A DNA stretch of 12,737 bases, from contig JACMOT010000065.1 in assembly GCA_014377915.1 (NCBI GenBank), positions 1-12,737 on the forward strand, written 5' to 3'. The DNA comes from Tardiphaga sp. GTDB lineage: Bacteria; Pseudomonadota; Alphaproteobacteria; Rhizobiales; Xanthobacteraceae. Position numbers and translations under genes: made by a program. The notes beneath the pieces were generated by a model. The model ran no database searches and had not been told where the DNA came from. It saw only the letters and a list, made by a program, of their open reading frames with translations. Positions 1 through 7,562 of the stretch are shown piece by piece (within the stretch, counting starts at the first letter, position 1; every line of letters starts with the position of its first letter).

Positions 1-26
1 GATCTGACGATCCCGGCGAACCTCTT

Positions 27-58
27 GCCGCGCGGGCGCGGCCAACCCCCAGCGCGGC
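27..58. other. GC-rich hairpin region upstream of the A2M gene
   Basis: The heptamer GCCGCGC at 27-33 can pair with GCGCGGC at 36-42 (about 6 bp after allowing a 4-base loop) or with a second copy of GCGCGGC at 52-58 (7 bp, 18-base loop). No T-run follows, only CTTTGCTTT, so this is a poor intrinsic terminator. It could be the end of an upstream transcript or a leader structure of the A2M operon. The rest of 1-178 shows no gene that I can support: short open stretches in frames 1 and 3 end at 87 and 182 and resemble no known protein. Confidence 0.25.
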
Positions 59-166
59 TTTGCTTTGGGACGGCAGCCCCGCCATGATTGGGGTTGGTCT
101 GGTTCTGGCGGTCATGAGTCCATCACCATGCTGCGCATGTCTGGACGTGAAGCGTCGCTCGTCCGC

Positions 167-172
167 AGGGAG
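167..172 (+). promoter_or_regulatory. Ribosome binding site that fixes the A2M start
   Basis: AGGGAG lies six bases before the ATG at 179. The reading frame extends upstream to 65 with other possible starts at 128 and 137, but only the 179 start places a canonical signal peptide at the N-terminus and has a good Shine-Dalgarno sequence at correct spacing. Confidence 0.75.
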
Positions 173-178
173 TTTTCG

Positions 179-3100
179 ATGATCGGTTTGGTTCGCGCCG
201 TCAGCCTGTGCGCCGCTCTGGCGTTCGGTCTGGTCTCCGCCCAGGCGGCCGACAAGGCCTTCAAACGCGATGAGCTCGCGGATGCCGCGGTCAAGCTGGA
301 GGCGCAGATCAAGACCGAGGCGGGCGTCGTTGCCAGGCCGGCGGCGATGTTGCGAACCGATGCCGACGCCGCCTTTCGCCGCGGCGACTACCGCGCCGGG
401 CTGACCACGCTCGGCCAGATCGTGGCGACGGCGCCGGACGACAGCGGCAACTGGCTGCGGCTGGCGCGGACGATCGTCCAGATCCGGCCGGCCACCTCGA
501 CCGAGACCACCTTCCTGCTGGAGCGCGCCTCCCCCCCCGCCTACATCGCCTATCAGCGCGCCGGCAATGCCGGCGAGGAGGCCGAGGCGCTGGCCGTGCT
601 GGGCCGCGCGATGGCCGATCGCAAGCTGTGGCGCCCGGCGCTGGACACGCTGCGGCTGTCGCTGGAGCTGCGCGAGGTCGCCGACATTCGCGGCCAGTAT
701 GAGCGGCTGCGCGACGACCACGGCTTCAAGCTGCTGGATTACACCGTGGACTCGGATTCCGCCTCGCCGCGGGCCTGCTTCCAGTTCTCCGAGGACCTCG
801 CCAAGCGCGTCGATTTCGCGCCGTATGTGTCGCTGGCCGGCAGCGACAAGCCCGCGGTCACGTCGGAGGAGAAGCAGCTCTGCGTCGAAGGCCTCAAGCA
901 TGGCGAGCGTTACAATATCAATCTGCGCGCCGGCCTGCCGTCGACGGTGAAGGAGAGCCTGCCGAAATCGGCCGAGTTCAACATCTACGTCCGCGACCGC
1001 AAACCCTTCGTGCGCTTCACCGGCCGCGCCTATGTGCTGCCGCGCAGCGGCCAGCAGGGCATTCCCGTGGTCTCGGTCAACACCCAGACGGTGAATGTCA
1101 GCGTGTTCCGGATCGGCGACCGCAACCTGATCAACACGGTGATCGGGAGTGACTTCCAGACCCAGCTCAGCAAGTACCAGCTCGACAGCCTTGGCGACGA
1201 GCGCGGCATCAAGGTCTGGAGCGGCGAGCTGGCCACCGCCTCGACGCTCAACGCCGAGATCACCACCGCCTTCCCGGTCGATCAGGCGATCGGCGAATTG
1301 AAGCCGGGCGTCTATGTGATGAGCGCCGCCGCCAAGGGACCGGGGGCCGCCAATGGCGATGATGACGGCACGCTGGCGACGCAGTGGTTCATCGTCTCCG
1401 ACATGGGCCTCACCGCTTTTTCCGGCAATGACGGCATCCACGTCTTCGTCAATTCGCTGGCTTCGACCGAGCCGACCGGCAAGGTCGACGTCCGGCTGCT
1501 GGCGCGCAACAACGAGATACTCGCCACGAAGAAGACCGACGAGTCCGGCCACGTGCTGTTCGAGGCAGGATTGGCGAAAGGCGAGGGCGGGTTGTCGCCG
1601 GCGCTGCTCACCGTCACCGGCGACAAGGGCGACTACGCTTTTCTGAGCCTGAAATCCAACGCCTTCGATCTCAGCGATCGCGGCGTGACCGGCCGCGCGG
1701 TGCCGGCCGGCGCCGACGCCTTTGTCTATGCCGAGCGCGGCGTCTACCGCTCCGGCGAGACCGTCTACCTCACCGCGCTGCTGCGCGACGGGCAGGGCAA
1801 TGCCGTCACCGGGCCGCTCACCCTGGTGGTGGAACGTCCGGACGGCGTCGAATTCCGTCGCGCCGTACTGGCTGATCAGGGGGCTGGCGGCCGCAGCCTG
1901 ACGCTGCCGCTGAATGCCGCGGTGCCGACCGGCACCTGGCGGGTCCGCGCCTTCACCGATCCGAAGGGGGCTTCGCTCGGCGAGACCACCTTCATGGTCG
2001 AGGATTACGTCCCGGACCGGATCGAATTCGACATCTCCAGCAAGGACAAGGCGATCAAGGCCGACACCCCGGTCGAACTGAAGGTCGACGGCCATTTCCT
2101 GTATGGCGCACCCGCCTCCGGCCTGCAGCTCGAAGGCGACCTGCTGGTGGCGCCGGCTTCGGGTCGGCCGGGCTTCGCCGGCTACCAGTTCGGCGTCTCC
2201 GACGACGAGACCACCAGCAATGAGCGCACGCCGATCGAGAACCTGCCGGAAGCCGACGCCAATGGCGTCGCGACCTTCCCGGTCAGCCTGGCCAAGCCGC
2301 CATCATCGACGCGGCCGCAGGAAGCGCAGTTCTTCATCCGCATGACCGAGGCCGGCGGCCGCGCCGTCGAGCGCAAATTCGTGCTGCCGGTGGCGCCGGC
2401 GGCGGCGATGATCGGCGTCAAGCCGGACTTCAAGGACAAGAACGTCGCCGAGGGCGACAATGCCGGCTTCGACGTGGTGTTGGTCTCGCCCGACGGCAAG
2501 ACGCTGGCCCGCGGCGGGCTGCGCTATGAGCTGCTGAAGATCGAATCCAGCTACCAGTGGTACCGGCAGAGTTCGTCGTGGAATTACGAGCCGGTCAAAT
2601 CCACCAAACGTGTCGCCGATGGCGAGGTGAACGTCGCCGCCGACAGGCCGGCGCGGATCCAGTTGCAGCCGCAGCCCGGCCGCTACCGCCTCGATGTCAA
2701 ATCGGCCGAGGCGGATGGTCCGCTGACCTCGGTGGCGTTCGACGTCGGCTGGTATTCCGACGGCAGCGCCGACACGCCGGACCTGCTGGAGACCTCGATC
2801 GACCGACCCGATTATGCCGCCGGCGACACCATGACGGTGTCGGTCAATGCACGCACGGCCGGACGCCTCACCATCAACGTGCTCGGTGATCGGCTGCTGA
2901 CCACGCAGAGCGTGCAGGTCGGCCAAGGCGCCTCGCAGGTGAAGATCCCGGTCGGCAAGGACTGGGGCACCGGCGCCTATGTGGTGGCGACGTTGCGCCG
3001 GCCGCTCGACGCCAGCGCCAGGCGGATGCCGGGCCGGGCGATCGGGTTGAAATGGTTCGGGATCGACAAGAAGGCGCGCACGCTGGATGTTGCGCTGTCG

Positions 3101-5395
3101 CCGCCGGCCTTGGTGCGGCCCGGCACGACGATGAAATTGCCAGTCAGGCTGGGTGGCCTCAATCCCGGCGAGGACGCCAAGATCGTGGTGGCCGCCGTCG
3201 ATGTCGGCATTCTCAACCTCACCAACTACAAGCCGCCGGCGCCGGATGATTACTATCTCGGCCAGCGCGGCATGAGTTCGGAAATCCGCGACATCTACGG
3301 GCAGTTGATCGACGGCATGCAGGGCACCCGCGGCCAGCTCCGCACCGGCGGCGATTCCGCCGGCGCCGAGCTGCAGGGCTCGCCGCCCTCGCAAAAGCCG
3401 CTGGCGCTGTATTCCGGCATCGTCACCGTGGCGGCCGATGGCAGCGCGGAAATCGCGTTCGAGATTCCGGAATTCGCCGGCACCGCGCGCGTGATGGCGG
3501 TGGCCTGGACCGCTACCAAACTCGGCCGCGCCACCACCGACGTGATCGTCAGGGATCCCGTGGTACTGACGGCGACCTTGCCGCGCTTCCTGCTGTCCGG
3601 CGACCGCGGCACCATGTCGTTCGACCTCGACAATGTCGAAGGCGCGCCGGGTGATTACACTATCAGCGTCAAGACCGCGGGCCCGGTGAAGGTCACGGGC
3701 AATCCCGCCACCACCGTGAAACTCGCGACCAGGCAACGCTCCTCGATGGCGCTGGCGATCGATGCGGCGGGGGCAGGGAGTGCGCAGCTCGATGTCGACA
3801 TCAAGGGCCCGAACGGCCTGACACTGGCGCGGCATTACGATCTCGACGTCAAGGCGGCGACGCAGATTCTGGCGCGACGCTCGATCCGCACGCTGGCCAA
3901 GGGCGAGAGCCTGACGCTGACCTCCGACATGTTCTCCGACCTGGTTCAGGGCACCGGCGGCGTGTCGCTGTCGGTGGGTCTCTCGACGGCGCTCGATGCC
4001 GCCACCATCCTGAAGGCGCTGGATCGCTATCCCTATGGCTGCTCCGAACAGATCGCCAGCCGGGCGATGCCGCTGCTCTATGTCAACGACCTCGCGGCCG
4101 GCGCGCATCTGGCGATGGACACCGGGATCGACCAGCGCATCCGGGATTCCATCGACCGGCTGCTGGCGCGGCAGGGCTCGAATGGTTCGTTCGGCCTGTG
4201 GTCGTCGGGCGGCGACGATGCCTGGCTCGACGCCTATGTCACCGACTTCCTGACCCGCGCCCGCGAAAAGGGATTTGCGGTGCCGGACGTGCTGTTCCGC
4301 AGCGCGCTGGAGCGGGTCCGCAACTCGGTGGTCAATGCCGCCGAACCGGAGAAGGACGGTGGCCGCGACCTGGCTTACGGGCTGTATGTGCTGGCCAAGA
4401 ACGGCACCGCGCCGATCGGCGATCTGCGCTATCTCGCCGATACCAAGCTCGGCAATCTGGCGACGCCGATCGCCAAGTCGCAGCTCGCCGCGGCGCTGGC
4501 GCTGGTCGGTGACCGCACCCGCGCCGAACGCGTCTATGCCGCGGCGGTCGAGAGTCTCGCGCCAAAGCCGGTGCTCGAATTCGGCCGCGTTGATTATGGC
4601 TCGGCGCTGCGCGATGCCGCGGCATTGGTATCGCTGGCCAGCGAAGGCAACGCGCCCAAGGCGACGCTGACGCAGGCGGTGCAACGTGTCGAGGCGGCGC
4701 GCGGCTTGACGCCGTTCACCTCGACGCAGGAGAACGCCTGGCTGGTGCTGGCGTCGCGCGCGCTGGCCAAGGAGGCCAATACGCTGACGCTCGACGTCAA
4801 TGGCGCGCCGGTCAAGACGGCGCTGTACCGCAGCTACAGGTCCAGCGAGATGATCGGGCAGCCGGTCAAGATCACCAACACCGGCGACACGCCGGCACAG
4901 GTGGTCGTTTCCGTCAGCGGCTCGCCGGTGACGCCGGAGCCCACGGCCTCAAACGGCTTCAAGATCGAGCGCAGCTATTTTTCGCTCGACGGCAAGCCGG
5001 TGGATGTCAGCAAGGCCCGGCAGAACGATCGCTTCGCGGTGGTGCTGAAGATCACCGAGGCCAAGCCGGAATACGGCCACACCATGGTGGCCGATTATCT
5101 GCCGGCTGGCTTCGAGATCGACAACCCGCATCTGGTATCATCGGGCGATACCGGCACGCTGGACTGGATCGAGGATGGCGAGGAGCCGGAGCACACCGAA
5201 TTCCGCGATGACCGCTTCACCGCGGCGATCGATCGCAAGAGCGACGACAAGGCGGTGTTCACGGTGGCCTATGTGGTGCGCGCAATATCGCCCGGCAAAT
5301 ACGTGCTGCCGCAGGCCACTGTGGAAGACATGTACAACCCCTCGCGCTACGGCCGCACCGGGACCGGTGTGGTCGAAGTGATGAAGGCAAAATGA
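179..5395 (+). CDS. Secreted bacterial alpha-2-macroglobulin family protein (YfhM/COG2373 type)
   Basis: A 1738-residue periplasmic protease-trapping protein. The start at 179 gives a Sec signal peptide (MIGLVRAVSL onward, h-region AALAFGLV) with probable cleavage after AQA at residue 23. There is no lipobox, unlike the E. coli YfhM lipoprotein, so the mature protein is probably soluble. Order: TPR-like helical region (about 58-170), macroglobulin (MG) domains from about 275 (TGRAYVLPRSG), an MG repeat with DRPDYAAGD near 875, a probable bait segment (1032-1074) after DDYYLGQRG, the A2M domain near 1100-1140 (ARVMAVAWTATKLGRA), the thioester domain with PYGCSEQ (Cys1288, Gln1291) in an alpha-toroid, and a bacterial C-terminal MG10-like domain (about 1597-1738, ending ATVEDMYNPSRYGRTG). 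The thioester residues are intact, so covalent capture of proteases is expected. The stop overlaps the pbpC start (ATGA), the usual genomic partnership. The family call is firm; physiological targets are unknown. Confidence 0.96.
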   Translation: MIGLVRAVSLCAALAFGLVSAQAADKAFKRDELADAAVKLEAQIKTEAGVVARPAAMLRTDADAAFRRGDYRAGLTTLGQIVATAPDDSGNWLRLARTIVQIRPATSTETTFLLERASPPAYIAYQRAGNAGEEAEALAVLGRAMADRKLWRPALDTLRLSLELREVADIRGQYERLRDDHGFKLLDYTVDSDSASPRACFQFSEDLAKRVDFAPYVSLAGSDKPAVTSEEKQLCVEGLKHGERYNINLRAGLPSTVKESLPKSAEFNIYVRDRKPFVRFTGRAYVLPRSGQQGIPVVSVNTQTVNVSVFRIGDRNLINTVIGSDFQTQLSKYQLDSLGDERGIKVWSGELATASTLNAEITTAFPVDQAIGELKPGVYVMSAAAKGPGAANGDDDGTLATQWFIVSDMGLTAFSGNDGIHVFVNSLASTEPTGKVDVRLLARNNEILATKKTDESGHVLFEAGLAKGEGGLSPALLTVTGDKGDYAFLSLKSNAFDLSDRGVTGRAVPAGADAFVYAERGVYRSGETVYLTALLRDGQGNAVTGPLTLVVERPDGVEFRRAVLADQGAGGRSLTLPLNAAVPTGTWRVRAFTDPKGASLGETTFMVEDYVPDRIEFDISSKDKAIKADTPVELKVDGHFLYGAPASGLQLEGDLLVAPASGRPGFAGYQFGVSDDETTSNERTPIENLPEADANGVATFPVSLAKPPSSTRPQEAQFFIRMTEAGGRAVERKFVLPVAPAAAMIGVKPDFKDKNVAEGDNAGFDVVLVSPDGKTLARGGLRYELLKIESSYQWYRQSSSWNYEPVKSTKRVADGEVNVAADRPARIQLQPQPGRYRLDVKSAEADGPLTSVAFDVGWYSDGSADTPDLLETSIDRPDYAAGDTMTVSVNARTAGRLTINVLGDRLLTTQSVQVGQGASQVKIPVGKDWGTGAYVVATLRRPLDASARRMPGRAIGLKWFGIDKKARTLDVALSPPALVRPGTTMKLPVRLGGLNPGEDAKIVVAAVDVGILNLTNYKPPAPDDYYLGQRGMSSEIRDIYGQLIDGMQGTRGQLRTGGDSAGAELQGSPPSQKPLALYSGIVTVAADGSAEIAFEIPEFAGTARVMAVAWTATKLGRATTDVIVRDPVVLTATLPRFLLSGDRGTMSFDLDNVEGAPGDYTISVKTAGPVKVTGNPATTVKLATRQRSSMALAIDAAGAGSAQLDVDIKGPNGLTLARHYDLDVKAATQILARRSIRTLAKGESLTLTSDMFSDLVQGTGGVSLSVGLSTALDAATILKALDRYPYGCSEQIASRAMPLLYVNDLAAGAHLAMDTGIDQRIRDSIDRLLARQGSNGSFGLWSSGGDDAWLDAYVTDFLTRAREKGFAVPDVLFRSALERVRNSVVNAAEPEKDGGRDLAYGLYVLAKNGTAPIGDLRYLADTKLGNLATPIAKSQLAAALALVGDRTRAERVYAAAVESLAPKPVLEFGRVDYGSALRDAAALVSLASEGNAPKATLTQAVQRVEAARGLTPFTSTQENAWLVLASRALAKEANTLTLDVNGAPVKTALYRSYRSSEMIGQPVKITNTGDTPAQVVVSVSGSPVTPEPTASNGFKIERSYFSLDGKPVDVSKARQNDRFAVVLKITEAKPEYGHTMVADYLPAGFEIDNPHLVSSGDTGTLDWIEDGEEPEHTEFRDDRFTAAIDRKSDDKAVFTVAYVVRAISPGKYVLPQATVEDMYNPSRYGRTGTGVVEVMKAK

Positions 5396-7512
5396 GCGAG
5401 GTACCCGCCATGACGCCCGCGGCGCTTCCGCGACGTTGGCGGCGACTGAAGGTCATGACGGCCGGCCTTATGATGACCGCCGTGATTGTCGCGAGCGGCT
5501 GCGCGCTGTGGGTTCACTCCCTCGGTCCGTTGCCGCTCGAACAAACAAAGCAAAATTCCACCACCGTCGTCGATCGCAACGGCAGACTGCTGCGCGCCTA
5601 CGCGATGGCCGACGGCCGCTGGCGGTTGCCGGTCGAGGCCAAAACTTCTGTCGACCCGAGCTATCTCACCTTGCTGCTCGGCTACGAGGACAAACGTTTC
5701 TACCGCCATCACGGGGTCGATCCGCTGGCGCTCGGCCGCGCCGCGTTGCAGCTCCTGATCCGCGGCCACATCGTGTCGGGCGGCTCGACCATCACCATGC
5801 AGTTGGCGAGGTTGCTGGAGCCGCGCCAGAATCGAAGTCTTGCGGCCAAATTGCGGCAGGCGGTGCGAGCCCTGCAGATCGAGCAAAAGCTCAGCAAAAA
5901 CCAGATCTTGGACCTGTATCTTGAACTGGCGCCGTTCGGCGGCAATCTGGAGGGCATTCGCGCCGCCTCGATCGCCTATTTCGGCAAGGAGCCGAAGCGG
6001 CTGACACTGGCGGAGAGTGCGCTGCTGGTGGCGCTGCCGCAGTCGCCGGAAACGCGAAGGCTCGATCGCCATCCCGCCATCGCCCGCATCGCGCGGGATC
6101 GCGTGCTGGATCGCATGGTGCGGGATGGCAGGGTGTCCGCCGCCGATGCATCGCAGGCGCGCGCGGTCATCGTGCCGAAGCTGCGCAAACCGATGCCGGT
6201 GCTGGCGCCGCATTCGGCCGATCAGGCAATCGCTGTGATGAAGAACGTGCCCATCATCCAGCTGTCGCTCGATGCCGGCATCCAGCGCGCCCTTGAAGGG
6301 CTCGCCCGCGACCGCGCCGCCGCGCTGGGTGCCAACATCTCGATCGGCCTGATCGCGGTCGACAATGATAGCGGCGACGTCATCGCCCATGTCGGCTCGC
6401 CGGATTATTTCGACGACCGCCGTGCCGGCCAGGTCGACATGACTCGCGCGGTGCGTTCGCCGGGGTCGACGCTGAAACCCTTTATTTACGGCCTCGCCTT
6501 CGAGGACGGCTTCGTCCATCCGGAGAGCCTGATCGAGGATCGCCCGATCCGCTTCGGCGCCTACGCGCCGGAAAATTTCGACATGACATTCCAGGGCACG
6601 GTGCCGGTGCGCAAGGCGCTGCAGCTATCCCTGAACGTGCCGGCGATCGCATTGCTCGACCGCGTCGGCGCGTCGCGGCTGTCGTCGCGCTTGAAGCAGG
6701 CCGGCGGCCAGCTGGTGCTGCCGAAGGACGAGGCGCCGGGTCTCGCGATGGGCCTCGGTGGCGTCGGTATCACCTTGCGCGATCTGGTGCAGCTCTACGC
6801 CAGCCTGGCGCGCGGCGGCAGCGCCAAGCCATTGCGTGAAATCATGCAGGTCAATGGCGGTGACGACCGCGAGACGCTGCGGCTAATGGACCCGGTCGCG
6901 GCCTGGCAGGTCGGCAACGTGCTGATGGGAACGCCGCCGCCGGAGAACGCCGCGCATCACCGCATCGCCTTCAAGACCGGCACCAGTTACGGCTTTCGCG
7001 ACGCGTGGTCGGTCGGTTTCGATGGTCGCATGACGATCGGAGTCTGGGTTGGCCGTCCGGATGGGGTCCCGGTGCCCGGCCTGGTCGGCCGGACCGCCGC
7101 CGCCCCGATTCTGTTCGATGCCTTTGCCCGAACCGGCAAGCTGCCGCTGGCGCTGCCGAAGCCGCCGAAGGGCACGTTGTTCGCCAATAATGCCCAATTG
7201 CCGCTGCCGCTGCGCCGGTTCCGTCCTCTCGGTGAGTTGGTCCGCGGCGGTAGCGAGCAGGCATTGCGCATCCAGTTCCCGCTCAACGGGTCTCGGATCG
7301 ACGCCAGTTCCGGCGAAAATCAGTTCGCGGCTTTGCCGGTGAAGGTCGCCGGCGGGGTGTTGCCGCTGACCATGCTGGTCAACGGGGTGACCGTCGGGGG
7401 GATCGATAGCCGCCGCCAGCGACTGGTCGATCCGCCGGGTCCGGGTTTCGTCCGGCTGACCGTCATGGACGCTTCGGGCGCCGCGGACACAGTTGTGGTC
7501 AGAATTCAATAA
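5392..7512 (+). CDS. pbpC: Penicillin-binding protein 1C (bifunctional transglycosylase/transpeptidase)
   Basis: A 706-residue class A PBP that polymerises and cross-links peptidoglycan on the periplasmic face. The N-terminus has a basic stretch (PRRWRRLK) and one membrane anchor (about 21-43). The GT51 transglycosylase has EDKRFYRHHG with catalytic Glu99, then GGSTITMQLAR and LYLELAPFGGN. The transpeptidase has SPGSTLKP (nucleophile Ser359, Lys362), SLN (413-415) and KTGTS (Lys528), so both activities look intact. A BiPBP_C-type domain (about 619-706) ends the protein, as is typical of PBP1C. The ATG at 5392 overlaps the A2M stop (ATGA). A second start at 5410 has a better-spaced GAGG (5398-5401), so the first six residues are uncertain. 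E. coli PBP1C is somewhat longer. Pairing with A2M suggests wall repair when proteases or cell-wall attack breach the envelope (known hypothesis for the pair). Cys37 follows AVIVASG, a weak lipobox-like context that I do not consider a lipoprotein signal. Confidence 0.96.
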   Translation: MSEVPAMTPAALPRRWRRLKVMTAGLMMTAVIVASGCALWVHSLGPLPLEQTKQNSTTVVDRNGRLLRAYAMADGRWRLPVEAKTSVDPSYLTLLLGYEDKRFYRHHGVDPLALGRAALQLLIRGHIVSGGSTITMQLARLLEPRQNRSLAAKLRQAVRALQIEQKLSKNQILDLYLELAPFGGNLEGIRAASIAYFGKEPKRLTLAESALLVALPQSPETRRLDRHPAIARIARDRVLDRMVRDGRVSAADASQARAVIVPKLRKPMPVLAPHSADQAIAVMKNVPIIQLSLDAGIQRALEGLARDRAAALGANISIGLIAVDNDSGDVIAHVGSPDYFDDRRAGQVDMTRAVRSPGSTLKPFIYGLAFEDGFVHPESLIEDRPIRFGAYAPENFDMTFQGTVPVRKALQLSLNVPAIALLDRVGASRLSSRLKQAGGQLVLPKDEAPGLAMGLGGVGITLRDLVQLYASLARGGSAKPLREIMQVNGGDDRETLRLMDPVAAWQVGNVLMGTPPPENAAHHRIAFKTGTSYGFRDAWSVGFDGRMTIGVWVGRPDGVPVPGLVGRTAAAPILFDAFARTGKLPLALPKPPKGTLFANNAQLPLPLRRFRPLGELVRGGSEQALRIQFPLNGSRIDASSGENQFAALPVKVAGGVLPLTMLVNGVTVGGIDSRRQRLVDPPGPGFVRLTVMDASGAADTVVVRIQ

Positions 7513-7525
7513 ACCCCGGCTAAGC

Positions 7526-7562
7526 GGTTGTCGGTGTGGCGGTTTCAGCGTATGCGACAACC
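7526..7562 (+). promoter_or_regulatory. 8-bp perfect inverted repeat abutting the ArnT-like gene start
   Basis: GGTTGTCG at 7526-7533 and CGACAACC at 7555-7562 are perfect reverse complements separated by 21 bases, and the right arm ends exactly before the ATG at 7563. It lies in the 50-base gap after pbpC. It could be an operator (centres 29 bases apart) or an mRNA stem-loop limiting ribosome access. No clear Shine-Dalgarno precedes the ATG. Function is inferred only from position and symmetry. Confidence 0.35.

Noticed and set aside
3..182. Frame 3 open stretch that would overlap the A2M start by ATGA
   Set aside because: The overlap geometry is attractive for an upstream gene end, but the translation (for example AMIGVGLVLAVMSPSPCCACL) matches no family I know, codon choice is not convincing, and it overlaps the A2M ribosome site by chance as easily as by design.
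2303..4684. 793-codon open frame on the - strand inside the A2M gene
   Set aside because: The product is rich in Arg, His, Gln and Gly with no recognisable domain, the composition expected from the reverse strand of GC-rich coding DNA. The + strand frame has clear A2M domains throughout.
5470..5502. Possible lipobox at Cys37 of PbpC
   Set aside because: The Cys lies inside the single transmembrane anchor (AVIVASGC) with Ala at the -3 position, and PBP1C proteins are normally anchored by an uncleaved helix.
5347..6519. 390-codon open frame on the - strand across the start of pbpC
   Set aside because: Low-complexity Arg/His/Gln-rich product antisense to a well-supported GT51 domain; a GC-driven shadow frame.
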